Assembly (NCBI GenBank): GCA_030686995.1
Contig: CM060681.1
Location: 161,783,333-161,847,332 of the forward strand
Direction: 5' to 3'
Origin: Artemisia argyi
Taxonomy: Eukaryota; Streptophyta; Magnoliopsida; Asterales; Asteraceae
DNA: 64,000 nucleotides
Under the pieces are notes generated by a model. The model was not told the DNA's origin. It ran no database searches and saw only the letters and a list, made by a program, of their open reading frames with translations. The translations under genes were made by a program, and so were the position numbers. Positions 25,642 through 35,882 of this stretch are shown piece by piece; positions within the stretch are counted from its first letter, which is position 1; the number at the start of each line of letters is the position of its first letter.

Positions 25642-25862
25642 TGACGGCGTCAAGACAAGCATGTGACGCCATCACCTCGCCGCCAAATACTTCCTCGGAC
25701 GGCCTTGATCTACTTACGACGGCCTATGTGACGCCGTCACCACCTACGGTATTTTATTCTTGGGACTTTGACGCCGTCAGGATGGATTTTGACGCCGTCA
25801 TCAACTACGGTGTTTTATTCTTGATGTCTGACGCCGTCAGGGTGTAACTCTTGACGCCGTCA
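25642..25862 (-). promoter_or_regulatory. TGACGCCGTCA array upstream of the N1 TATA box
   Basis: Near-palindromic TGACG(C/G)CGTCA units occur at 25642, 25729, 25769, 25790, 25829 and 25852, with degenerate ones near 25663, 25698 and 25717. Plant bZIP (TGA/CREB-like) factors bind TGACG and TGACGTCA cores, so this looks like an enhancer array. The 5' LTR copy (30710-30909) has one unit fewer. Two more units lie in the N1 interior at about 28087 and 28111. Confidence 0.65.
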
Positions 25863-26068
25863 CCTAGTGTCTTCAGCATGGAAAATTGATACTTTGCCGT
25901 TTTCTTCACTTTTATGCTCCAAAAACGTCCAAAATGGCTTCTTTTCCAGAATTCACTCTCCAAACACCTAAAATCACAAAAGGAACGATTTAGGGCAATA
26001 TTTGATCAAATAAAGTCGGATTCGGGCTTAAATGACCCCCTAAAAACGGATCATTTTTCGCCTCATCA

Positions 26069-26108
26069 TATACCCTTACACTTGAGATTTGCTTGTCCTC
26101 AAGCAAAT
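26069..26108 (-). promoter_or_regulatory. N1 polypurine tract with adjacent hairpin
   Basis: Element-strand AAGTGTAAGGGTATA adjoins the 3' LTR. Eleven bases past the CCC, 26087-26108 folds as a perfect nine-pair hairpin ATTTGCTTG / CAAGCAAAT with loop TCCT. CCCTTACACTT recurs at 26763, 27678 and 28321. Confidence 0.65.
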
Positions 26109-28470
26109 GAGCTTTTATTCTACTCAAAAGACAAGTTAGGGGTCATTTAACACTAATATAAAAGTAATTACAACAAATAATCGTTCCACTAAAGACCAAT
26201 AGACAAGCACGGAGGTCATACACAAGCACCTCACAAATAGTGTTTAGATACTCACATCTCTCGGGTGTAATAAAGTAATATAACATTATGGAAATGGAAG
26301 ATATCTCTCACTACCTGTCATAGCAAAATAGATTACCATAGGCTTGGGAAAGGATCAAACCTCCACCACATGGCGTAAGCACCTAGGATAAACTATCAAA
26401 GAGGTCTTTTAAAGGGTTGTAACGTTAGCTATAGGGATATGAATTACACGGTTTTGTTGGATAAAGGAAGTTTTACTGGTGGCGAGTTAACAATCTTGGT
26501 TAATTACATGTACAATATGGCGTTGCTAAGCCAAGACTAGACTCGACTTAAGCTAACAAATGAGAAATAACAAAAACATAAAATGAACATAGAATGAAAC
26601 GGGATGGTAGTCCGTATGTTTTTTTCTCTTTTTTCTTTTCTATTTTTTTTATTTTTTTTTTTTCTTTTTCTTGTTTTTTCGATTTTTTTTTTTTTTTTTT
26701 TTTTTTTGCATACACTCTTACCCTACCATCCAAAATAATACATCATAAGGGTATGAGCATTCCCCTTACACTTGAATCTTTACATACTTTACATTAAACT
26801 ATTCTAATGACTCGAATTAAGAAAATCAAAACACTTGGAGCACTTTTAAGATTAACGTATATATGGGGGTAATAAATGATGTTCTTCCCCATTACTCCAT
26901 AAAATAAGTACTTACTCATGAGTCCCAATCGTCCCAAAACAATATGTACAAGGATATGACTCGACTTAGCAACCATGTAATCAATTAGAAAGTTAACTTA
27001 GGGTTTAACAAATAACAATAATGCACTAAAAATGAGCGCATACACGGAAGGCTAAGGCGATTTGGTTATACATTTAAGTGGGGTGTAACAAATTCTTCCT
27101 TTAAGTAAAATGCTTAAAGTTAGAAACGAAAAGATAGGCTCGGAGGGGTGTACTAGGGGTTTCATGTACTAAAAATGAGTACAACGCTAAGAGTGTGGGA
27201 AAAATTAGTTGACTTAACTAGCCAAGTAATATGACTTAAATGGTCAAGTAATTATAATACAGGTTTAACACAAGGGTGATCCTAATGCCTCTTATCATGT
27301 AGTAAATCCTACCACACGAATGTAGTCTCACTAGCGGTCTCGGGATGCATCACTAGCGCAAGTTCTAGAATCTAAATGCTACCGGTACACTCATAAGCAC
27401 TAATAGTAAATGCTTTTCCTATCAAATCTAAAGGCGAACCTCACATTTTTTGGTGGAAAATTTTTCTGAATATACGGTTATGTGCTAGTCATACAATCTC
27501 CTATCCATGAGACGCTTGCTATGGCTAAAGTTTCACTCCTAAATGTTGTAAAAAAATTTAAATTTGGCGCTAAAATTACACTAACAAGTATTTCTCGTAG
27601 TTTTATTACACATCTACCATCAAACAAAACAAACTCAAGCGAAAGTGCATATGTAAGGTATCATCTTTTTACCCTCCCCTTACACTTAAGATGAACATTG
27701 TCCCCAATGTTCAAGTAAAGAATGTAAAAGTGAAAAAGTAAAGAGAATGAAATCAAATACTCCCCTGATTCGCTCGGTATGTATTTTAGGTTGACCAGGT
27801 TAAATCTTCTTCCAAGAAAACGAACAATCAAAGCTTCCCTTCCAGAATATAAATCATCTTCTTGTCAAAAATAACCTGTAAATCCTGACAACAATAGACA
27901 AGGCAACCTCGCGTAAAATCGGCGGCATCCTATATAAGTTACTAAATCCTAGAAAACAAGATAAGATATAATGCTTGTGGAATGAAGTTTGCAGATTTTC
28001 TGGAGATTATAAAACTTAATAATTCACAAAAACCATAAGACTCCGTTAGAAAAACAAAACCGGTAAAATTTCCAGATTTTTAACTCCTGACGCCGTCAAG
28101 AGTAATACTCTGACGCCGTCAGAATGGACCTGCAGAAATTCTTATGTTAAGTTTCAGGAAAATTTCTGGAAAAACTTCGTCCTACTTCCTGGAAAATCCT
28201 GCAAAACTTCATTATGACTCAATACAAGCATTTGACTCTAACAAATACGAATATACATGTTCATTTAATATTGTGGAGAATCATGATCGGTTTGTTTCTT
28301 GAAAACATATTTGGGGTTTCCCCTTACACTTATCTTTTGCAAAAATACTTTTAGGTTGGAGTTAAGACTAGGCCAAACAACATAGTAAAGTATTTCCACA
28401 TTTTAATTGAGAAACATGATCAACCAACAATAAAAATAAAACATGCATACGGAAGCAAATAACTACAAAA
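26109..28470. other. N1 non-coding internal region
   Basis: No credible coding sequence. It holds a long pyrimidine tract (26620-26707), repeated PPT-like motifs (26763, 27676, 28320) and a second PPT-hairpin pair at 27676-27712: CCCCTTACACTT, then an eight-pair hairpin GAACATTG / CAATGTTC with loop TCCC. Confidence 0.65.
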
Positions 28471-28527
28471 CATGGGTTGCCTCCCAAGAAGCGCTTTTCT
28501 TTATTTACGAGTCTTGTAGCTAGACTC
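28471..28527 (-). promoter_or_regulatory. Post-stop structured block of N1
   Basis: Counterpart of 9521-9580. Fifteen bases past the Orf1 stop lies hairpin GAGTCT / AGACTC (28509-28527), then 11-12 bases, then a 26-bp block (28471-28496) whose transcript reads AAGCGCTTCTTGGGAGG. The closing pair of the hairpin is T-A here and A-T in the outer element. Confidence 0.6.
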
Positions 28528-28541
28528 AAAGTCATGGGTTA

Positions 28542-29544
28542 CTACGTGATCTCATCATTGGTTCCACTCTCCGATTGTAGATATTCCTTGTAGAAACCAA
28601 TCACCTTTTTCTCAATCGCTCCCATAATCATTTGGGCAAATTCTTCATCGACTTTATACCTTGGTCCAAGGGCCAAGCAATCTTTGTAGTAAAGGCTCCT
28701 TTTTTTCCCATACATAGTCCATGCCCTTTTTCTTATCCTTCTCATCAATATCCTCAAAAGCACCAACGTTGTCCGTATCAAAACGAGATATAAAGCGAAA
28801 TTCTTTCATCCTATTGGGCATCCTATACGTGATACTATCGGTGTTACTTACAAATCGGATCGTACCTTCTACCTCATCGTATTTCAACTTAGACTCCTCC
28901 ACAAATGGTTTGCCAAACACAACATTAGATAATCGACAATCAATAACATTAGCAAGATCCTCCACAATCATAAAGTCGGTGACAAAAGTGAAATTACCAA
29001 CAAAGACACGTAAACCTTTAACTCTCCCGACAAAGTTACAAACTCCATCGGGGTACTTGGGATCCCTTCTAGGTTCAAGTCTTGTTTCCACTATATCATT
29101 ATAAACCATTGAGGACATAATGTTGATTGGAGATTTAAAGTCAATGTAAGCATTGCTAATGTGCCTATATCCAATCATACATGGTATCTTAGCATTCTTA
29201 GGATCGCCTCTCTTGATCTTAGGTTCAATTATGGTGAAGGGAGATCGCGGGTTATCAATAAGATTATTATAATATGCAATATCCTCCTTAGTGGGGTATA
29301 GATTAAAGTAGTCGTTAAGCTTCGGATCCATTGCTTCCTCTTCTAGTCTCTCAACAATATTCACAAAGTCATTAGGCCCTAGGTCCTTATTTGAATACAA
29401 GGCGGTTGCTAGGTCACTAAATGTATGTTCGAGTTCAATCTTAACCAACCTATTAAGCTCTCTAAGCTTCCTAATCTCACTCTCAATCTGTTCACGTAAC
29501 ACAGCCACTTCTTCAGGGGAAAGGGGTGGATTCGCGTTTTCCAT
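28542..29544 (-). pseudogene. N1 Orf1, retropepsin-like protein with a frameshift
   Basis: Starts at ATG 29544 (MENANPPLSPEEVAVLREQ); an apparent extension to 29565 relies on a TTG. The N-terminus is acidic and probably helical. The middle (about residues 120-240) resembles a retroviral-type aspartic protease fold: PCMIGYRHISNAYIDF, then SPINIMSSMVY, later VVFGKPFVEE. However, the catalytic D-S/T-G triad is replaced by DFKS, so activity is doubtful. The frame breaks at a seven-T run (28700-28706). Removing one base would join it to the frame ending at TAG 28542-28544 (KRSLYYKDCLALGPRYKVDEEF), which matches how such Asteraceae 'Orf1' proteins usually continue (recall, not checked). The break could be real or a homopolymer sequencing error. 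Confidence 0.75.
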
Positions 29545-29703
29545 AATGGTCAACGGAATAGTCAATGAGGTTAATTTACTAACAAAGGCACAAAGAAATT
29601 AGATAGACTAAAGAAGACCTAAAAATAAAAATAAAATCTTACTAGAAAGGAATCTAGCAAGTAGACCTAATAAAAAGAAATTCTAACCTAGACAATAACT
29701 ATT

Positions 29704-29726
29704 CCCCGGCAGCGGCGCCAAAAACT
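29704..29726 (-). promoter_or_regulatory. N1 primer-binding site (tRNA-Asp type)
   Basis: CCCCGGCAGCGGCGCCA at 29704-29720 matches the 3' end of plant tRNA-Asp (CCCCGGCAACGGCGCCA, from memory) with one difference. It lies six bases from the LTR at 29727. Confidence 0.9.
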
Positions 29727-31115
29727 TGATGCGTGGGAATCGCACCTTGCTTTACCTCTCGAGGGATCTCGAGAAGCTTACAACCCCCACCAGGCAGTGT
29801 ACCTGATCGTTGTAGTATAGTATAGTGACAAGTACCGGGGGATTGATCGTTCAGCTTAGGAATAGTGTCGCTAGGATTAGAAAACCTAATTACTAGTTCT
29901 AAAGGTGAGGGATGATTATTTTTGTATTTTTATATTTTTATGAAAGCAAGTAAAATCTCGGTTTTTTTGGAAGAATGGGCGGAATTAGTTGCTATTCAAC
30001 TAACCCAAAGCTAAGATGCAATCAAAATAAAATAATAAAAATGAAAACAAACTAATTATACTAAGGTTGTGAGCAGTAATTGGAGAAATTGTGTTTACTT
30101 AGACTTCACTACTCCCTAGATATCTTTTACACGTTAATTACTTGTTATACTTGTATGGATGACGGATTGTATTCCTTAATACCATTCGTGGGGTGGCATA
30201 CATAACTCCCCAACTCTATGAGCTCTTATCTCCTCCTACACCATGACCCAGCACAACTATAGGGATTGTAAACAGTGGCTCATGCATTAAATACAACCAA
30301 TAAAGACCTAGTACGCCTCGGTTCATGTTTCTTAAGACGTTCAAGCATGTTACCATTTGGAGATCTGCCAGTTTTCTTAAGCCTAACATATAAATCATTC
30401 ATCCAAGAACAAGAATAAACAAGTAATCAACACATAATCAACATCTAGGTTTCATTAGATCTAAGCAAACACAAGAGAGATCTAGCCTAGCATAATGGAA
30501 TTGAGACAAGAACAAGATATAAACAACCAACACATAGACACATTGATTGAATTAGAAGAACACTTATCTCAATTACAATGCAAGGTATCAAGGGTTTGGA
30601 ACCCTTGAAAAACCTGTAAAAAAGGCACCAAATTCGTCTTTAGGGTTTCACCAAAACTTCTCTCTCTTTTAATGAAAAAACTAGAAAACTATATATAGGA
30701 AAACTGGTCTGACGGCGTCAAGACAAGCATGTGATGCCATCACCTCGCCGCCAAATACTTCCTCGGACGGCCTTGATCTACTTATGACGGCCTATGTGAC
30801 GCCGTCACCACCTACGGTATTTTATTCTTGGGACTTTGACGCCGTCATCAACTACGGTGTTTTATTCTTGATGTCTGACGCCGTCAGGGTGTAACTCTTG
30901 ACGCCGTCACCTAGTGTCTTCAGCATGGAAAATTGATACTTTGCCGTTTTCTTCACTTTTATGCTCCAAAAACGTCCAAAATGGCTTCTTTTCCAGAATT
31001 CACTCTCCAAACACCTAAAATCACAAAAGGAACGATTTAGGGCAATATTTGATCAAATAAAGTCAGATTCGGGCTTAAATGACCCCCTAAAAACGGATCA
31101 TTTTTCGCCTCATCA
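29727..31115 (-). repeat. N1 5' LTR
   Basis: 1389 bp, a copy of 24659-26068 with about 11 substitutions and a 21-bp deletion within the TGACGCCGTCA array. It is followed by AGCTG (31116-31120). Confidence 0.93.
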
Positions 31116-31835
31116 AGCTGCATTGATCGTGTCCCGATGTCGCAAAGTCAAACCATTGTAAAACGTATCGATTATCGTAACAAGAAGCATATTATGGTTT
31201 GGACACCGATCAATAGCAAGCTTATAACATTCCCAAGCTTCGAATAAAGATTCGTCGGGAAGCTGACGGAAATTGCTAATGTCGTTTCGGAGTTTTGTCA
31301 CCATCAATGGTGGAAAATATTTCGCCAAGAACTTTGAAACCATTTCTTCGAAGGTATGAATTGAGTTCTTGGGAAGATGATCAAACCAAGCGGTGGCATG
31401 ATGCGTCAAAGAATAGGGGAAGAGAGAAAGAAGAAGGGCGTTATCGGAGACCCCATTTTGTTTCATACTTTGGGTGACGGTTAAAAATTTGTCAAGATGC
31501 TTGTTGGCATCGTCACCCGGTAAACCGTGAAATTGGCATGAATTTTGGACTTGTTGAATCATATGATGCTTGAGTCCAAAATCCTTAGCCTCAATATTGA
31601 GAGGGGCAATCGGACCACCTCTTCCGTGCATTGTCGGTTGGCACAACTCCTCCATCGTTCGCAGATCGGGAGCTGGCACATTTTGAATATCACCCACCGG
31701 AGGGTGTTGATTGTTTTGGTTATTTTGTTCCACTTCCTCAACGTTTGGGAAACGAACTCGATTTGTGTGACGAATCAAACTTTATGGGTTCGAAAGTGGA
31801 GAAATAAGACGTTTAGAAGATGAACGGATGTTCAT
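31116..31835 (-). pseudogene. Outer element gag, N-terminal part
   Basis: The frame most likely starts at ATG 31835 (MNIRSSSKRLISPLSNP) but has an in-frame TAA at 31782-31784; the open part after it would otherwise need a TTG start. The retrotransposon gag core is clear: KHHMIQQVQNSCQFHGLPG, LFPYSLTHHATAWFDHLP, FLAKYFPPLMVTKLRNDI and ESLFEAWECYKLAIDRCP. The coding frame runs to 31116 and continues in frame at 24653, beyond N1. About 500 bp of leader separates it from the primer site. Gag would form the virus-like particle; this copy is broken by N1 and by the stop. Confidence 0.92.
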
Positions 31836-32345
31836 ACACCACAAAAATCACAAATTTGAAAAATAAAAAGAAAATCAAAATTGAAAAGAAAAATCTTTTT
31901 GTATTTTTGATTTGGAATTATTTTTGGCTTTTTTAATATATTGGAAAACAAAATTCAAAAACTTAAAACTTTTTTTTTCAAACGTTAAGTTAATCGTAAC
32001 CATTTCCTTCAAAACTACTCGCGAGGGAACGAGAGAGAAGAGTGTTTCTCTCTTCAGCTTGCAATTTAATGTCTAAGCTTTCGTATTTCCCGCTTATTCG
32101 GTTATATAATCCGATTAGCAACTAATTTCACGCGTTCTTACGTTGGTAAGCTTATTTGGTTTACAACGCTCCTTCTTCCACGAGGGAGTCGAGGCTATAA
32201 CTTTCTTTTTGTATTTTTGAAAACACTTTAGGAAAAGTGTTTTTGATTTTTCAATTTTTATATTTTTATAGAAAATATATACAAGAAAAAGGAAGGTTTC
32301 CAAAACACGATTCGAAAACGAAAATCAAAAATTCACATCAACCTT
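31836..32345. other. Leader region of the outer element
   Basis: Untranslated stretch between the primer site and gag. It is AT-rich with homopolymer runs and contains no credible ORF. Confidence 0.6.
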
Positions 32346-32369
32346 CCCCGGTAGCGGCGCCATAAATTT
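32346..32369 (-). promoter_or_regulatory. Outer element primer-binding site (tRNA-Asp type)
   Basis: CCCCGGTAGCGGCGCCA at 32346-32362 matches the tRNA-Asp 3' end with two differences and lies seven bases from the 5' LTR at 32370. It sets the minus-strand orientation. Confidence 0.9.
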
Positions 32370-34905
32370 TGATTGGTTTATAATCAAATAGAGTTATAGT
32401 ATAGTTTTTCTCAAAGGAATTGCTAAGAAATAAGCAAAACCCGAGGTCGTAGTCCGTGTGAAGGTATTAATGGAATTTCAAATTCCCGGTTCGTGAAAAG
32501 TGTTGTGAAAGTGGGAAAAAGTGATTTCAATGAGATTACACTAATGAATATGAAAATGAAGCACAAGTAACCAATTAAGCACGTAAATCAAGTAAACAAA
32601 CCTAAAACGTAACGTAGAATCGAAAACGTAAGCTTAAACGTAAATAAAACGTAAACGCGCGAAATAAAAAGTGAATTTGGAGCTATACTAATCCTATGGG
32701 CTTGAAAATAATTTTCCTAAGTTAAAAATGATAAAAGAAAATTTTGAGAAAAAGAAAAATATTTTTTTTACTTTTTAATTAATTTTTATGAATTCAAAAA
32801 TAATTTAAGTAATTAAAAATTAAAAGAAAATAGAAATCAAGTGAGAAAAATACAAAATTAATCTTGAAAATTCTAAAAACTAATTTTAAAACTGAAAATA
32901 TATTTTTTTTGGTTTTTTGTGTAATTTTTAAGAATTAAAAACTATTTAAACTAATTAAAAAGTAATTAAAATTCAAATAAAATTAAAATTAAATGAGAAA
33001 AATGCAAAATTAATTTCTAAAAATCTAAAATAAATGAAAACTATTTTCTAAAATATTTTTGGATTTTTTTTATGCTTTTTCTGATTTTTTTTTTTTTTTT
33101 TTTTTTTTGGAATTTTTGGTATTTAAAAAGTATTAAAAATTGAATAAAAACTAAAATTTAATAAGAAAAATAGGAAATAAATTCAGAAAAAATTGAAAAA
33201 TTCTGGAAAAATCTAAAATAATAATATAAACCTAGGAAAAAATTTAAAATCTAAGAAATAAGCTTTGGAAATGCTTAATGCTTAGAAACTACTTAATAGG
33301 AGTGCTTAATTATAAGCACTCTTTGACAAAATTGACTGAAACTTTGACCAGATATTTCTTTGACTCAAATGAACTTAAATAAGTTAAGATAAGGCCAATT
33401 AGAGCACAGATACACAGATATGGGCCCAAAACAGTTTAATAAGCACTTTGGAATAAGCAATAAGCAAACAGAAGAAGAAAATGGATTCCCAATCAATGAA
33501 TAAAGCAACAATGGGCTCAGAGGAACTAAAATGAACCAAACTTCACAAGTTTCAAGCAATAAGTCACACTAGCAGCCCTGATTATGAAAACAGACCCTAG
33601 GTAAGATACTTCTACTTGACAGGTCAAATAAGTAGTCCTAATAAGCTGATAAGTGAGAGATTATGGGGGTAAAAACTTAACTGACCTTCTGAGAATCTAA
33701 AAACACCAGAAACTTTAACTCTAAAGCTTAATAGCTAACCTAAATGATGCCTTGAAGTCTGATGGAAACTGATGGTGCAGGGGATGAATAGGCTCAAACA
33801 GTCAACTCAAACCAAAATTTCCAATAAGCAGATGAGATCCAAACCTAAATTTTTTATTTGAACTTGATTTACTAACTGATAAACTCCACAAATCAACAAT
33901 TAAAACTAATTTCCAAACAATATTAAGCCCTACAGAATTTTACAAAGATCTGTTAAAATCTGAGTTCAACTTTCTTTTTGACTTTTTGATTTGAATGAAA
34001 CTTTGACTAAAATGAATTATGATTGCTGAAATTTTCCTGAAAATGTGATATTAAACTAATGTGTGGAAAACTAGAAGGGGGGTTGAATAGTTTTACGTCG
34101 TTTTAATTGTTATAAAACAAATTGTTTAAAAGTTCTCGTTGATTTATAAGATATAGATTCGATGGTATATGAAATCTAGTTATACACAATATGAACAACA
34201 CTAAGTATATATACTATGAAGCAATAATTATGTAAGTAATGAAATAAGTAAAAGATGGAAAGATCAAACCGAGAGACAAGCGATTTATAGTGGTTCGGCT
34301 ACAAGGCACCTTCCTTGCCCTACTCCACTCCCCGAGCACCTAACTCGAGAGTTTTCTTCACTATATCAACAAGCTCCCTTATGGCGGAGAAAACCTTACA
34401 CACCAATTTACACACCACAATATCTTCACACCTAGATCACAACTACTACACACCAATTCACTACTTAATCACACCACTTCTTTCACACTTATCTTCTACA
34501 CACCATTAATCTACACACCAATCTTCTACATACCAATACTCCTACACACCAATCTTCTACACACCAATACTCCTACACACCAATTCTTCTATACACCAAT
34601 CTTCTTCCTAACTTATCTTTTTCACAACTATTCTCTAACAAATATTCACAACTAATCACACTATGAAATAATAATCAATGATGATGCTCAAACAACTTAG
34701 ATGTGGAGATCACAACTAGTTGTAATACTTCTTGTCTTGAGGGATAGAAGTATTCTTCTCTTGCACTTGAATGGATTATGTATGGATCACTTTGAAACAA
34801 AGATTTAAGAATGTATGATCAAAGGATTTATAGATTGGAAATGGAGATCTAGAAAAGAAAGTTCTGGAGTGCAAAAGGTGGGGAAAAAATCCAGGTTTAA
34901 GGTGG

Positions 34906-34914
34906 TATTTATAG
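34906..34914 (-). promoter_or_regulatory. N3 LTR TATA box
   Basis: Element-strand CTATAAATA, about 25 bp downstream of the GC-rich palindromic array. 5' LTR copy at 42590-42598. Confidence 0.65.
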
Positions 34915-34939
34915 GCAAAAGTTTCTGACAGAGGAGCGT

Positions 34940-35013
34940 GGCCGGTCCCCTTAAATCATGGCCGGTCCCCTTAATTTTAAGGGGACCGCCCTTTATAATT
35001 AAGGGGGCCGCCC
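34940..35013 (-). promoter_or_regulatory. GC-rich palindromic array upstream of the N3 TATA
   Basis: Two direct GGCCGGTCCCCTTAA units followed by two inverted units (TTAAGGGG.CCGCC, TTAAGGGGGCCGCCC). Sireviruses are known for CpG-rich palindromic repeats around the LTR core promoter, and this fits. 5' LTR copy at 42624-42697 with two changes in the third unit. Confidence 0.75.
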
Positions 35014-35404
35014 AGCTGAAACGGCCAGAAACTTTGTCTTTTAGTGGGAAAAGTTTATTTGGTGAAAAACTAACTGATTTTGGTTAAATATTTGAAATCA
35101 TATATTTAGTATGATTAAAACATTTTTCCTTATTACCAAAAGTGTTTTTCAAAAATATATAATAAGATTATATAATTAAATAAACTTTGTATTAGTTAAT
35201 TAAATACCCCTTTGATCATACATTGCACTAAACACTTTGTTTATTCATACCTTAAGTGATTTGGATGTAAAGAGAAACATTAATCACCAAATACTTGTTT
35301 ATGTCATAAGTTTTAGTTCTTTGAGGTTATATTTTGTAATGATCAAAACATAGAGATATTGATAAAAACTTAATAATGTTTTTTAGGCATTATTTATGTC
35401 AACA

Positions 35405-35592
35405 ATCTCCCCCTTTTTGATTATTACAAAACCTTAAACTCAAAAGATTTAAAACTTGTTATTAGACAAGTATTATAGAGTTTACCATTTCTCTTCTCCC
35501 CCTTTTTGTAAAATCAAAAAGGTTAGGCCGAATAATCTTCGTGAAAGAGGTTTAAACGGGTAGAGAACTCCCCCTTGATGTATGCTCCCCCT
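35405..35592 (-). promoter_or_regulatory. N3 polypurine tract and extra PPT-like copies
   Basis: ATCTCCCCCTTTTTG at 35405-35419 (CAAAAAGGGGGAGAT on the element strand) adjoins the 3' LTR. Further purine tracts on the element strand occur at about 35494-35507, 35569-35576 and 35585-35592. Multiple PPTs are a known Sirevirus trait. Confidence 0.75.
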
Positions 35593-35882
35593 CGTTTGAG
35601 AGCACAAAGGGAACGAGCAATTGGAATCTTGGCTACAAAAATATTTTGAAGAGAACAACACACATATATATGCAAAAGCAACAATTATGCAAATAAAAAT
35701 AGATTCATTCAAGCATGATAGAAATAATTAGCATAACAACATTCAATATGCTTGTAGCATATTGATTACAATAAAACAAAATAAAAGATATAGTCCTATA
35801 TTGCCTAAGATAGCACTTGGACTTGCTTGCAACCCATGGTTGATTTGTTTTATTTGCTTGAAGGAAAACAAAAGCATGGAGC

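Larger units (their letters stand above)
24659..26068 (-). repeat. N1 3' LTR
   Basis: 1410 bp. It includes a 21-bp stretch (about 25780-25800, one TGACGCCGTCA unit) missing from the other LTR. The element-strand order is LTR start, TGACGCCGTCA array, TATA, then the long transcribed part. Confidence 0.93.
24659..31115 (-). mobile_element. N1: non-autonomous LTR element with an 'Orf1'
   Basis: LTRs at 24659-26068 and 29727-31115 both run TGATGCGTGG to CCTCATCA. AGCTG flanks the element (24654-24658 and 31116-31120). The tRNA-Asp-type primer site next to the right LTR gives the minus orientation. The interior of 3.66 kb encodes only one protein, without RT or integrase, so N1 must be moved by another element; its primer site, post-stop block and PPT layout resemble those of the outer element. 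The LTRs differ by about 11 substitutions plus one 21-bp deletion (by eye). Confidence 0.93.
34062..35404 (-). repeat. N3 3' LTR
   Basis: 1343 bp from TGTGGAAAAC to ATGTCAACA on the plus strand (TGTTGAC...CCACA on the element strand). It contains a run of short CTACACACCAAT repeats (34380-34610), the TATA box and the GC-rich palindromic array. The ORF at 34315-34509 is a product of the CACACC repeats. Confidence 0.95.

Noticed and set aside
28721..29104. 127-residue plus-strand ORF
   Set aside because: Shadow of N1 Orf1 on the other strand.
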